The notes below the pieces were generated by a model that had not been told where the DNA came from, ran no database searches, and was given only the letters and a program-made list of their open reading frames with translations. This document shows positions 22,819 through 32,141 of a stretch of DNA of 40,085 bases, piece after piece. Numbering within the stretch: position 1 is the stretch's first letter; each line of letters opens with the position of its first letter. Location of the stretch: assembly GCA_964488535.1 (NCBI GenBank), contig CAZAUT010000013.1, positions 1 to 40,085 on the forward strand, given 5' to 3'. Origin of the DNA: GWB1-38-13 sp964488535 (GTDB lineage: Bacteria; Patescibacteriota; Microgenomatia; UBA8517). Position numbers and translations under genes: made by a program.

Positions 22819-24297
22819 ATGCTTCGCTTCATTAAGTCAAATTACCCGATAATCTTAATAGCCCTGTTGGGGACCCTCTTACGGTTATATAAGTTCGACC
22901 AGCTTTTTATGTATAACCACGATAACGATTTGGCAAGCTGGATAATAAAAGATATTGTTGTAGATGGACATTTACGCCTGATAGGGCAGGAAACGTCAAC
23001 TGCCGGAATATTTATAGGCGGGTTGTTTTACTATCTCCAAATACCGTTCTATTTTTTGTTTGCCATGGACCCTTTGGGTGCGACATTTTTAGGCGTAGTT
23101 CTGGGAGCGTTATATATTGTCGGTATATATTATATTATTTCAAAAATATTTTCTAAAAAAGTCGGCTTGTATGCTGCCGGAATTTATGCGCTTTCTTTTA
23201 TATTTATATTAAATGATAAAGAAATTGTCCCCACACAGCCGGTTATATTTTGGAGCTTCGCTCTTCTTTGGTCTTTTTACGAAATAATTTCGGGTAATCT
23301 AAGAAAAGGATTCGTAATTTTTGCCGTTCTTGCGTCTTTCATATGGCATATAAATTTTGCTCTGGTTTTACCAATTCCTTTGATTATTCCGGTGCTAATT
23401 ATGTCAGGTAGAAAAATCAAAATCTCGGATTTTTTTATACCGCTTCTCGTATTTATCGTGCTTTCTTTACCGCTTTTAATGTTTGAATACCGCCATGGTT
23501 TTATTCAAACCGATGCGTTGGTTAAATCTTTAACTACCGACCAGAAGGATATTGTTAACGGATGGGAAAAAATATCAAGAACTTTTCACTTAATCTCAAA
23601 AAATTACTATTCGATAATTTTACCATCGTCAAATTTTATAAAATACGAACATGTTTTTGTAATTTTCTTTATTCTATTGGTCTATTTTTGGCATACGTTG
23701 AAAAGCCATAGAAAAATCTTTTTATTGATGATTTTATGGTTTTTGGTTTATTATATTTTCTTTTCCCTTTACTCAAAAAGGCTTTCGGAATATTATCTCA
23801 ACAGTATACAGTTTATTCCTGTGATATTATTATCACTTTTACTGGATCAATTCATCCGGAATGATAAATTTCGAAAAGCGGGAACTTTTGTTATTGTTAT
23901 TTTGTTATTTACGAATATGTTCCGTTTGTTTACGCTGCCGATTAATAAAAGCGGGTATCTTGAGCGTAAAGCAGTGATAAAAAAGATTAAAGATGATGCA
24001 AATATTCGGGGTTATCGGTGCGTATCGGTATCATACATAACAAGTCCGGGAAATAATTTAGGGTACAGATATCTTATATGGATGGAAGGCTTAAAAACAA
24101 AAAAAATCAACGAATATACACCTGTTTATACGATAGTATTTCCCTTAAACGAAAAACTGTTTCCGGTCGATGAAACGTTTGGTGCGATTGGACTTATTTA
24201 TCCGGATTATACGAAGTATAATATTAAAACGATTGAATTGTCATGTGAAGGAGAAGATGATAATGTTACCGGAACAATGTTCGGATTTACCAAATAA
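22819..24297 (+). CDS. GT-C membrane glycosyltransferase-like protein, paralogue 3
   Basis: A 492-aa polytopic protein of the same family as its two upstream relatives. The first outer loop is MYNHDNDLASWIIKDIV, followed by LIGQETSTAGIFIGGLFYYL. The acidic motif is now D-N-D in place of DEGRD, so the catalytic site has drifted. About ten helices, then a short C-terminal soluble region with RCVSVSYITSPGNNLGYRYL. It may transfer a different sugar or be a non-catalytic partner. The start is fixed by the promoter 8 nt upstream within the repeat element. Confidence 0.72.
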   Translation: MLRFIKSNYPIILIALLGTLLRLYKFDQLFMYNHDNDLASWIIKDIVVDGHLRLIGQETSTAGIFIGGLFYYLQIPFYFLFAMDPLGATFLGVVLGALYIVGIYYIISKIFSKKVGLYAAGIYALSFIFILNDKEIVPTQPVIFWSFALLWSFYEIISGNLRKGFVIFAVLASFIWHINFALVLPIPLIIPVLIMSGRKIKISDFFIPLLVFIVLSLPLLMFEYRHGFIQTDALVKSLTTDQKDIVNGWEKISRTFHLISKNYYSIILPSSNFIKYEHVFVIFFILLVYFWHTLKSHRKIFLLMILWFLVYYIFFSLYSKRLSEYYLNSIQFIPVILLSLLLDQFIRNDKFRKAGTFVIVILLFTNMFRLFTLPINKSGYLERKAVIKKIKDDANIRGYRCVSVSYITSPGNNLGYRYLIWMEGLKTKKINEYTPVYTIVFPLNEKLFPVDETFGAIGLIYPDYTKYNIKTIELSCEGEDDNVTGTMFGFTK

Positions 24298-24328
24298 TCA
24301 GCTAAAGAGAAATTCACAAAACATTATT

Positions 24329-25111
24329 ATGTCCAGCAAAAGTGAAAAATTTCTATCGGTTATAATCCCCTGTTATAACGAAGAGGAAAACCTCAAAAAA
24401 GGCGTTTTGCCGGCTGTATATAAATATCTGTCAAAGCAGGAATTCACTTGGGAAGTGATCGTTTCCGATGACGGGAGTACGGATGAAAGTAGAAGGTTGA
24501 TCAAAAAAACGATTCGTGGATTAAAGAATTTCAAATTGTTGGAAAATCCGCATGGAGGAAAACCGTCTGCACTACTTTATGGTATCAAGGCTGGCAGTGG
24601 CAAATATGTATTACTGACCGACATGGACCAATCGACTCCAATTGAAGAACTGTCAAAACTGATGCCGTTTGCTGAAAGAGGGGCAGACGCCGTTATCGGA
24701 TCGCGGGGACTTGCTCGTAAAAACTTTCCTTTCTATCGACGGCTTGGAGCTATTGTATTTATAACCTTCAGAAAGATATTGATCTTACCCGAGATAAACG
24801 ACACGCAATGCGGATTTAAATTTTTTAAACGCGAGATATTGTTAAGAACATTCCCTAAACTGGAATATTTCAGGAAAGAGAAATCGGCAAGAGGGTGGAC
24901 AGTCACTTCCTTTGATGTAGAACTTTTGCATTTGATTAGTAAATTAGGTGTCGATATCGAAGAGGTTCCTGTTGTTTGGGAAGATGCCGACTCAAGTATA
25001 AGTAAGGGTGGGGGTTTAAGCCGTTATGTTCGTGAATCCAAAGAAATGCTTTTACAGATATTACGGGTAAAGATAAATGACGTGAGGGGAGCATACAACA
25101 AAAAACAGTAA
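24329..25111 (+). CDS. GT2 polyprenol-phosphate glycosyltransferase (DPM1-like)
   Basis: A 260-aa GT-A enzyme: SVIIPCYNEEENLKKG, VSDDGSTDES, then LTDMDQSTPIEEL as the metal-binding region and NDTQCGFKFFKRE in the acceptor lobe. No membrane helix. It should charge polyprenyl phosphate for the neighbouring GT-C enzymes. The start at 24329 (MSSKSEKF) is preferred; an ATG at 24170 would add 53 residues that overlap the previous gene by 128 bp and do not look like a family 2 start. It is 31 bp after the GT-C gene, so the pair is probably co-transcribed. Confidence 0.85.
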   Translation: MSSKSEKFLSVIIPCYNEEENLKKGVLPAVYKYLSKQEFTWEVIVSDDGSTDESRRLIKKTIRGLKNFKLLENPHGGKPSALLYGIKAGSGKYVLLTDMDQSTPIEELSKLMPFAERGADAVIGSRGLARKNFPFYRRLGAIVFITFRKILILPEINDTQCGFKFFKREILLRTFPKLEYFRKEKSARGWTVTSFDVELLHLISKLGVDIEEVPVVWEDADSSISKGGGLSRYVRESKEMLLQILRVKINDVRGAYNKKQ

Positions 25112-25271
25112 GCAATAAAAAATAAACAAAAAGCAGTAAATGAAAAATAGAAAATTGTTGAAAGAGAATGGAGAATGGTAATAGAGAATAGAAATTTGAA
25201 AACTGATAACACCATTTTATACTGTCAATTTTTCAACTACAATTTTTCTGATATACAACAACTAATTTCTA
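25112..25271. repeat. Inverted-repeat spacer, GAAAATTGTTGAAAG vocabulary
   Basis: The left part has AAAAAACAGTAAGCAATAAA words and ATAGAAAATTGTTGAAAGAG (25146-25165). The right part (about 25223-25251) has GTCAATTTTTCAACTACAAT and TTTTTCTG, its complement. Between them is a short direct-repeat run (GAGAATGGAGAATGG). No gene is seen. Confidence 0.55.
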
Positions 25272-26879
25272 ATGAATTTAACAATTAAAAAGTTGAAAAA
25301 ATTATACAACGATTGGAGGGTTGTAATCATATTACTTATTATTATTCTTTTTATATCGTCTGCTCTACGGCTTCTGAAAATCTTTATAGGTGAACAGCCG
25401 ATATTTGCTGATGAAGCGATATATGTCCGCTGGGCTCAGGTAATGAAAGCCGAACCGACACTCCGCTTTTTACCTGTTTCCGACGGAAAACAGCCACTTT
25501 ATATGTGGATACTGATGTTTATCCTCCATCCCTCATTTGATCCTCTAATAACAGGAAGGTTGTTGTCGGTGTTCATGGGAATTGCCTCCAATTTCGGCCT
25601 CTTTGTTTTGTCATATATATTATTCAAATCAAAAAAGTTGAGTATTATTTCCTCGGTATTGTATGCGATCAGCCCCTTCATGATCTTTTTCGACAGCATG
25701 GCGCTTGTAGATGCAACTCTGACCGCAATGGGGGTTTGGTTTTTTATATTTTTATATTTGGCGATAAAACGTTATCGATATGATTTATCCATGATGTCAG
25801 GTTTTTTATTGGGAGGCGCGCTTTTGACAAAATCACCGGCTCTTTATTTTTCAATCCTCACACCAACAACGGTATTTATAGATTGTATTGGAAAATATAG
25901 TCGCGAGACACCCGTGAGGTGTGCGAAGTACTCCTCGCGGATGTTGTGTGTTTTACTTAAATATTTTGTTCTCATAATCCCTATCTTCCTCATCGCCTAC
26001 GGTATGTACAATATCCTGCGCTTGGGGCCAAATTTTCACCTGGTAAATTCCAGAAATGCCGACTATATTTTTCCCATATCTCATCTTTGGACTAACCCTA
26101 AGGACCCTTTCATTTTTCATATCAGGGAAATATTTGAGTGGTTATGGAATTTGGGACCGGGAGTGTTAATCTTTTTGTTGGTACTGGGAATTATTATCGG
26201 TTTGAAAAAATATAAGAGGGAAACAATTTTACTTCTTGTCTGGATTGTCCTACCGTTATTTGCCAATTCGATGTATGCGAAGGTGTTTACGGCAAGATAT
26301 ATTCTTTATGTAATGCCATTTATTTATATTCTCGCCTCGCTTTTTATTTTGTTCAAAACAAAGATAAAATTATTAAATTATTTATTATTAACATTGTTTA
26401 TAACCAATTCATTATTAGTTAATATTTTGTTGATTTATAAAATAGAAGATGCTCCTTTGCCGAAAAGCGAAAGAACGGGGTATTTGGAAGAGTGGACAGC
26501 GGGGTATGGGATAAAGGAAGTGTCAAAGTATCTGATAGATTATCAAAAGGAAAACCCCGATGACAAGATAATCGTCGGGACGGAAGGATATTTCGGGACT
26601 CTCCCCGACGGACTTCAGATTTACCTTAATAATTATCCCCAAATTACCGTTATTGGTGTTGGACTTTCGATCAAGGAACTACCGGTGCAGTTGAAAGAAT
26701 CAAAACAAGCGGGTAATAAAACCTATTTAGTTATCAATTCATCCCGTCTAACGGGCAGTCCCGAAAAAATGCGTCTTAAACTGATTGCTTCCTGGGAAAA
26801 ACCATTACGCACAATAGGAACTCACGATTATGTCAGATACGGTCCAAGAGAGGTACTGTATTTTTTTGAGGTAATTTAG
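25272..26879 (+). CDS. GT-C membrane glycosyltransferase (ArnT/PMT family, GT39-like)
   Basis: A 535-aa polytopic enzyme of the dolichyl-phosphate-mannose-protein mannosyltransferase type. The first outer loop has GEQPIFADEAIYVRW with the paired Asp-Glu that binds the donor phosphate, followed by KQPLYMWI, a hallmark of ArnT-like proteins. A later loop has YAKVFTARYILYVMPF. Around 10-12 helices, then a soluble C-terminal domain from about residue 400. A palindromic stretch at 25902-25939 encodes YSRETPVRCAKYSSR in a loop near residue 215 and looks inserted. It ends with a 4-bp convergent overlap with the gene at 26876. Confidence 0.83.
   Translation: MNLTIKKLKKLYNDWRVVIILLIIILFISSALRLLKIFIGEQPIFADEAIYVRWAQVMKAEPTLRFLPVSDGKQPLYMWILMFILHPSFDPLITGRLLSVFMGIASNFGLFVLSYILFKSKKLSIISSVLYAISPFMIFFDSMALVDATLTAMGVWFFIFLYLAIKRYRYDLSMMSGFLLGGALLTKSPALYFSILTPTTVFIDCIGKYSRETPVRCAKYSSRMLCVLLKYFVLIIPIFLIAYGMYNILRLGPNFHLVNSRNADYIFPISHLWTNPKDPFIFHIREIFEWLWNLGPGVLIFLLVLGIIIGLKKYKRETILLLVWIVLPLFANSMYAKVFTARYILYVMPFIYILASLFILFKTKIKLLNYLLLTLFITNSLLVNILLIYKIEDAPLPKSERTGYLEEWTAGYGIKEVSKYLIDYQKENPDDKIIVGTEGYFGTLPDGLQIYLNNYPQITVIGVGLSIKELPVQLKESKQAGNKTYLVINSSRLTGSPEKMRLKLIASWEKPLRTIGTHDYVRYGPREVLYFFEVI
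25902..25939. repeat. Nested palindrome inside a coding sequence
   Basis: CGCGAG (25902-25907) pairs with CTCGCG (25934-25939); within it ACACC (25908-25912) pairs with GGTGT (25918-25922). It is GC-rich against an AT-rich gene and stays in frame. Confidence 0.5.
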
Positions 26880-27265
26880 TTATTTAAAACGGAGTTCGCA
26901 AGGGTCGTTGAAACCGAAACCAATTTGATGCCTTCGATTTCCCTTCCTCCACAACCGTCCGGCACAACTATGATCTTGAATGAATTGCCGTCCTTCAATA
27001 TTTCATGATAACTGAAAAGGCCGGAAACTTGATCCTCTTTACTAATTCTTTGAGGCAGATTATGAATCAGATCGTCAAGCTTATTCAGTTTTATCTTGAG
27101 TTCCTGAAGTAAATTATCGGCCTGGATTCTCGATGTATCCGAGCGGGATTCCGTAGGAAGAGGAGATTCGTCCCGCGCAATAGTTACCTTGTTTATATTG
27201 GTCAACAATTGGTCTTTTTCCCGTTCAAGACATTTTCTGATTAATTCAAGTTTGTTTGGCTTCAT
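26876..27265 (-). CDS. GreA/GreB-like short protein
   Basis: A 129-aa soluble protein. Residues 1-75 form a helical hairpin (LIRKCLEREKDQLLTNINKV then QADNLLQELKIKLNKLDDLI) with SPLPTESRSDTSR in between, a pattern seen in GreA-like and DksA/TraR-like secondary-channel proteins. Residues 80-129 resemble a shortened FKBP-like GreA C-terminal domain, ending KLVSVSTTLANSVLNN, compared with the ISxxSPLGxALxGK end of GreA. It would act on RNA polymerase if the call is right. It diverges from the gene at 27289 with only 23 bp between start codons. Confidence 0.55.
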   Translation of the reverse strand: MKPNKLELIRKCLEREKDQLLTNINKVTIARDESPLPTESRSDTSRIQADNLLQELKIKLNKLDDLIHNLPQRISKEDQVSGLFSYHEILKDGNSFKIIVVPDGCGGREIEGIKLVSVSTTLANSVLNN

Positions 27266-27288
27266 AACTTGTTATATGATATATGGTG
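27252..27288 (+). promoter_or_regulatory. Promoter for the PTPS-related gene inside a 23-bp divergent gap
   Basis: TTGTTT (27252-27257), a 17-nt spacer and TATGAT (27275-27280), then 8 nt to the ATG at 27289. The -35 lies inside the divergent GreA-like gene. The spacing selects 27289 over the ATG at 27283. Confidence 0.6.
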
Positions 27289-28995
27289 ATGGTCGTAAAG
27301 AGAACGGTTAAAAAAGCGAGTGAATTTTTCGGGAGGTACATCAAAATTATCGGTTATCTTTTCCTGATTGCGCTTCTTATCCCTTCAGTATCGTGGTTTT
27401 TCGGCAGCGGATACTTTAATATGCACGACGATCTTCAGGTGATGCGTCTTTTTCAGATGGTACGTTGTTTTAACGATGGACAAATTCCCTGCAGATGGAG
27501 CCCTGACATGAATTTTGGTTACGGTCAGGCAATGTTTAATTTTTACAGCGCTTTTCCCTACTATTTGGGATTGATATACAAGCTTTTTATGGGTTCATCG
27601 TATTTGGGTACCGCAAAATTTCTTTTTGCCGTATCTTTGTTTAGCGGAGGCATCGGAATGTTTTTACTCGCAAGACAATTCTGGGGTTATTGGGGTGGTG
27701 TTGTTTCGGCAGTTTTATACACATATGCTCCATATCACGCGGTCGATGTATACGTCCGAGGGGCATTGGCGGAGAGTTTCGCCTTGGCAACACTTCCCTT
27801 TGTATGGTACTTTCTGTATAAATTAATCAATAAGAACGACGTTAAATCTTTTTCGGGACTGTCTTTTTCCCTTTTTGTTTTGTTTTCCACCCACAACATC
27901 TCAATGCTTATGTATGCTCCATTTACCCTGCTGTGGGCTTTGTTTTGGATATTATATCTCAAAAATTATTCTTCGATAAAATACCTGTCTCTATCGGGAA
28001 TAGTAGGTTTCGGCATGGCTTCATTTTTTATACTTCCGGCCATCTTCGAACAGAATCTTATAGATTTGAGATATATGACTAGCGTCTATTACACGTATGA
28101 AGCCCACTTTGCGGACCTTAATCAGCTTTTTATCAGCCGTTTTTGGGGTGACGGCGGGTCTGTATTTGGAGAGGGTGACGGAATGAGTTTTTCCGTCGGT
28201 TGGCCTCATTGGTGGAATTTGTTTTGGATAATTCCTGCCGGTCTTTTGTGGATTAAAAGAAGAAAGTATCAAAACAACCCGCTAATGCTTGGTCTTCTGG
28301 TTGTTTTCTTTTTCTTTACGGCATTTTTAACACACCAAAGATCGGTCTTTTTGTGGAAATTAACCGACATTGCTGTTTTTATTCAGTTCCCTTGGAGGTT
28401 TTTAGGGTTGTCGATGTTTTTTATCGCTCTTGCCGGAGGTGCTGTCGGAAAACATATTTTTTTGGTTAAATACCCGCTTGCATTGGCAATTATTGTTCTG
28501 ACATTCATTTTTAATATCTCATATTTCACACCCGTGCATTTTTCCAGGGAAGTGAAGGATTCGGAAAAATTATCAGGAATAGCATTTGAACTTCAGCAAA
28601 GGGGAGGGAATGCGGACTATCTTCCTAAAGACGTCAAGGTTGTTCCCGAATATCCGGCTCCAAAAGAACCAAAATTTGTAAAAGGCAAAGGTGTTATAGA
28701 CAGTTATCAAGGACAGTCAAACGGTTTCCTAATTAATGTTGATATCGAAGAAGACTCGGAGATCGTATTTCCCTATATTTATTTTCCCAGATGGAAAGCC
28801 GAGATTGATGGAGTTCCAACTGATGTTCAAACAAACGGGGCGCATAATGTCATTAAATTATCCGTACCCCGCGGTAAACATCAGGTGGAAGCAAAATTTT
28901 ATAATACTCCGATAAGAAATATAGCTAATACTATTACCACTATCTCTTTCACAGTGTTTATTATTTTTACCTTTAAAAAGCGTCATTATGTTTAA
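27289..28995 (+). CDS. PTPS-related polytopic membrane protein (PF10131-like)
   Basis: A 568-aa membrane protein with about 12 helices. The first outer loop has NMHDDLQVMRLFQMVRC and DGQIPCRWSPDMNFGYG, the typical pattern of the '6-pyruvoyl-tetrahydropterin synthase related' membrane domain, which despite the name is a GT-C-like family. Then ALAESFALATLPFVWYFLY. The C-terminal 110 residues form a soluble beta-rich domain ending YFPRWKAEIDGVPTDVQ and VPRGKHQVEAKFY, like the end of YfhO proteins, then one helix. It probably transfers a sugar outside the cell. It overlaps the flippase gene by 8 bp. Confidence 0.78.
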   Translation: MVVKRTVKKASEFFGRYIKIIGYLFLIALLIPSVSWFFGSGYFNMHDDLQVMRLFQMVRCFNDGQIPCRWSPDMNFGYGQAMFNFYSAFPYYLGLIYKLFMGSSYLGTAKFLFAVSLFSGGIGMFLLARQFWGYWGGVVSAVLYTYAPYHAVDVYVRGALAESFALATLPFVWYFLYKLINKNDVKSFSGLSFSLFVLFSTHNISMLMYAPFTLLWALFWILYLKNYSSIKYLSLSGIVGFGMASFFILPAIFEQNLIDLRYMTSVYYTYEAHFADLNQLFISRFWGDGGSVFGEGDGMSFSVGWPHWWNLFWIIPAGLLWIKRRKYQNNPLMLGLLVVFFFFTAFLTHQRSVFLWKLTDIAVFIQFPWRFLGLSMFFIALAGGAVGKHIFLVKYPLALAIIVLTFIFNISYFTPVHFSREVKDSEKLSGIAFELQQRGGNADYLPKDVKVVPEYPAPKEPKFVKGKGVIDSYQGQSNGFLINVDIEEDSEIVFPYIYFPRWKAEIDGVPTDVQTNGAHNVIKLSVPRGKHQVEAKFYNTPIRNIANTITTISFTVFIIFTFKKRHYV

Positions 28996-30466
28996 TGAAG
29001 ATATCGATGAGGAAATTGGTATTGGCGAAATAAAACAGAAAGCCGTGAAAGGGGTGGCAGCATTAACCGGACGGACGTTAATTCTTCGATTAATTGCTTT
29101 TACTGCACAAGGATTATTATGGGCATTATTGGATCCCGAACATTTCGGAACCTTTATCCTCGTTTCTGCAACGGTAAACTTCCTTTCATATTTTGCGGAT
29201 ATCGGATTGGGTGCAGCCCTGATTCAGAAAAAAGCGAAACCTAAAGAAGAGGATTACAAAACGGTTTTTACGGTTCAGGAGATATTGGTTGTTGGTATAT
29301 CGCTGATACTCTTTTTGTCCTCTTCGTATCTGGCAAGAATAAATTCTCTGTCAACAGAAGGAGTAAATTTACTTTATGCTCTTACTTTTGCTTTTTTTCT
29401 CGCATCTTTGAAAAACATTCCTTCAATAATACTGGAGAGAAAATTGGACTTTTCAAAATTCATCATACCCCAGATTTTTGAGGATCTTGTTTATAATGTA
29501 TCTGTTGTTTTTTTTGCTTGGAAAGGATACGGCTTGACGAGTTTTACTTATGCGGTTCTTGCGAGAGGTGTGGTTGGTGTAGTTGCAATCTATGTCCTTC
29601 AGCCGTGGAAACCCGGCATAGCTTTTTCAAAAGAGTCTCTTAAGGCGCTTCTTAATTTTGGTATACCATACCAGCTGAACAATTTTTTGGCAACCGTAAA
29701 AGACGACGGTTTAACGATAGTGATGGGTGGAATACTGGGTACTTCCGGACTTGGGATATTGGGAACGGCGCAAAAGCTGTCTCAATACCCTTTAAGATTT
29801 TTTATGGATACTGTTACAAAAGTCACTTTTCCGGCATTTTCCAGAATGCAGGATGATAAAGAGGAACTTTCCAAAACGGTTAACAGGTCGGTTTTTTTTA
29901 TATGTGCTCTGGTGTTTCCAAGTCTGGCCGGACTCGCTGTACTTTTTCCACCGCTTCTTGAAGTAATTCCGAAATACAGGAAGTGGGAACCGGCATATAT
30001 TCCTCTGATGTTTTTTTCCGTTAATGCAGCGATCGCAGCCTTTACGACTCAATTTACAAATACATTAAACGCTGTCGGAAAGATCAAAACTACGTTTAAA
30101 CTGATGGTTATGTGGACGTCACTTTCCTGGCTGTTTATTCCTTATCTTGGACGAAATTATGGAACGAATGGTGCTGCTGTCGGTTATCTTCTGGTCAGCG
30201 TTTCATCTGTCGTTGCCTTTATGATTGTGAAAAATATAATTGCTATTGACGCTTTATATTCCATCGTTAAGCCTTTTATTGCTTCCACAATAATGGGCTT
30301 TTTAATATATTTAATACTGATTTATACACCAAAGATTGATCTGTTAAAATTTATTAGCATTGTTGTTTTTGCTGCAGTATCCTACGGGTCGATTCTTTAC
30401 ATACTTGTTGGAAGGGGTCTTATTGACGATGTTAAAAAGACTATTTCAGGCATTTTTAGAAAATAA
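28988..30466 (+). CDS. Wzx/MOP-type polysaccharide flippase
   Basis: A 492-aa membrane protein with about 12-14 helices and a short acidic N-terminus (MFNEDIDEEIGIGEIKQKA). It fits the polysaccharide biosynthesis/WzxC family: GRTLILRLIAFTAQGLLWAL, LDPEHFGTFILV, ADIGLGAALIQKK, and PAFSRMQDDKEELSK mid-protein are typical of this group. It would flip undecaprenyl-linked glycans from the inner to the outer face. The 8-bp overlap upstream and the 38-bp overlap downstream show an operon with the PTPS-related and GT-C proteins. Confidence 0.9.
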   Translation: MFNEDIDEEIGIGEIKQKAVKGVAALTGRTLILRLIAFTAQGLLWALLDPEHFGTFILVSATVNFLSYFADIGLGAALIQKKAKPKEEDYKTVFTVQEILVVGISLILFLSSSYLARINSLSTEGVNLLYALTFAFFLASLKNIPSIILERKLDFSKFIIPQIFEDLVYNVSVVFFAWKGYGLTSFTYAVLARGVVGVVAIYVLQPWKPGIAFSKESLKALLNFGIPYQLNNFLATVKDDGLTIVMGGILGTSGLGILGTAQKLSQYPLRFFMDTVTKVTFPAFSRMQDDKEELSKTVNRSVFFICALVFPSLAGLAVLFPPLLEVIPKYRKWEPAYIPLMFFSVNAAIAAFTTQFTNTLNAVGKIKTTFKLMVMWTSLSWLFIPYLGRNYGTNGAAVGYLLVSVSSVVAFMIVKNIIAIDALYSIVKPFIASTIMGFLIYLILIYTPKIDLLKFISIVVFAAVSYGSILYILVGRGLIDDVKKTISGIFRK

Positions 30467-32141
30467 ATATGCCGTAGTTACCATTATCACAGGAACGCTT
30501 CTGTGGTCGTTAACGATGGTAAAAAGCGGTATTGTTTATGATTACGGTATGGGTTTTTGGGGTCCCAACGGACATGACGGAATTTGGCATGTGGCAGTTA
30601 TTAATTCTTTAGCCAAGGGTGGGTTTGAAATGCCGGTCTTTGCAGGCGAGAACATTAAAAACTACCATATCGGATTTGACCTCTTGCTTTCGATTATTCA
30701 CAGAATTACTTTGATCCCGGTAATCAATTTATATTTTCAGATAATCCCTCCGATCATTGCTTTTTCAATAGGTGCTTTTGTTTACAAATTCGTATATCTT
30801 TGGCAAAAGTCAAAGATAAAAGCAACAGCTGCAACTTTTTTTATATATTTTTCCGGAAGTTTCGGCTGGATTGGAACATTTTTTCGTGGAGAAGGTTTTG
30901 GTGGAGAATCTCTTTTTTGGTCACAGCAGTCTCTTTCGACGTTGGTCAATCCCCCCTTTGCATTCTCACTGGTGGTAATATTCTTGGGCTTATTTTTTTA
31001 TATAAAATATAAAAATACCAATAATATTTTATATATTATTCTCTATACAATTTCATTTTCCTTGTTGGTTCAGGTCAAGGTTTACGCAGGTATTTTAATG
31101 CTAATCTCTTTGCTTATTACCGGTTTATGGCAATATACACTCAACAAAGTAAAAAGGAATTTGTTAATTGTCATAGTTGTGGGAATCGTTTCGTTGGTAA
31201 TTCTTCTTCCGACTTATGATTTTCGTTCCGGCGGGCTTATATTTCAACCATTCTGGTTTTTGGAGAGCATGGTGGCAACAGTTGACCGACTGTATTGGCC
31301 AAAAATGGCTTCCGCCGTTGCGAATTATAAATTGGCGGGGGTTTATTTGAAACTGATTCCTTCTTATGCTCTTTTGTTTACAATATTTTTGTTGGGGAAT
31401 ATGGGGGTAAGATTTATTTCCTTGCCTTGGTTTATAAAAAAGATAATAAACATTCGAAGTCTAAACGACATTGACGTCATAATATTAAGTATTGTGTCTT
31501 TTGGAATATTAATCCCGACGTTATTTATCCAAACGGGAAATTCCTGGAATTCCATACAGTTTTTTTACTATAGCTTGGTCTTATTTGCTGTGATTGCCGG
31601 AGTTGTGGTTGGGGAGTATTGGGAAAAATTATTGAAAAACGACAAAATACCGATTATGAAAATTATAACGATTATGACCGTTATGCTGGTTCTCTCCATT
31701 CCTTCCTCAATTGCAACCCTTAGACATTATCTGCCTTCACGTCCCCCCGCAATGGTTTCAACCGAAGAACTTAAAGCGCTTGAATTCTTGAAAAATCAGC
31801 CGGAAGGTGTTGTACTGACAATTCCTTTTGATAGAAAATTGGCGGACAAAGAAATTTCTAATCCCCCGCGACCTCTGTATTTATATGAATCTACTGCGTA
31901 TGTTTCTGCCTTAAGCGGTAAAGTGACTTATTTGGAAGATGAGGTCAATTTGGAAATAACGGGGTATAATGGGAAAGGGAGAAAAGAAGAAATTCTGAAC
32001 AAAATACCGGATATAAATTATTTGAGAAATAAGGGTGTTAATTATATCTATTTAACACCGTTACAGGATTTTTCGCCAACAAATCTTCCGGGTGCTCAAA
32101 CTTTATACGAATCGGGCGGTTATGTAATTTATAAAATATGA
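30429..32141 (+). CDS. GT-C-like polytopic membrane protein
   Basis: A 570-aa protein with about 11 helices. The first outer loop has GPNGHDGIWHVAVINSLAKG and NYHIGFDLLLSI, an Asp-bearing loop as in GT-C enzymes, but I do not recognise the exact family. The C-terminal 100 residues are soluble (EELKALEFLKNQPEGVVLTI, LYESTAYVSALSGKVTYL), resembling the C-terminal domain of other membrane glycosyltransferases in this window. The start at 30429 (MLKRLFQAF) is chosen; an ATG at 30360 would lie further inside the flippase gene. Its stop overlaps the next start (ATGA). Confidence 0.65.
   Translation: MLKRLFQAFLENKYAVVTIITGTLLWSLTMVKSGIVYDYGMGFWGPNGHDGIWHVAVINSLAKGGFEMPVFAGENIKNYHIGFDLLLSIIHRITLIPVINLYFQIIPPIIAFSIGAFVYKFVYLWQKSKIKATAATFFIYFSGSFGWIGTFFRGEGFGGESLFWSQQSLSTLVNPPFAFSLVVIFLGLFFYIKYKNTNNILYIILYTISFSLLVQVKVYAGILMLISLLITGLWQYTLNKVKRNLLIVIVVGIVSLVILLPTYDFRSGGLIFQPFWFLESMVATVDRLYWPKMASAVANYKLAGVYLKLIPSYALLFTIFLLGNMGVRFISLPWFIKKIINIRSLNDIDVIILSIVSFGILIPTLFIQTGNSWNSIQFFYYSLVLFAVIAGVVVGEYWEKLLKNDKIPIMKIITIMTVMLVLSIPSSIATLRHYLPSRPPAMVSTEELKALEFLKNQPEGVVLTIPFDRKLADKEISNPPRPLYLYESTAYVSALSGKVTYLEDEVNLEITGYNGKGRKEEILNKIPDINYLRNKGVNYIYLTPLQDFSPTNLPGAQTLYESGGYVIYKI

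Noticed and set aside
24170..24328. Longer start for the GT2 gene
   Set aside because: The extra 53 residues overlap the previous gene by 128 bp and do not match a family 2 N-terminus.
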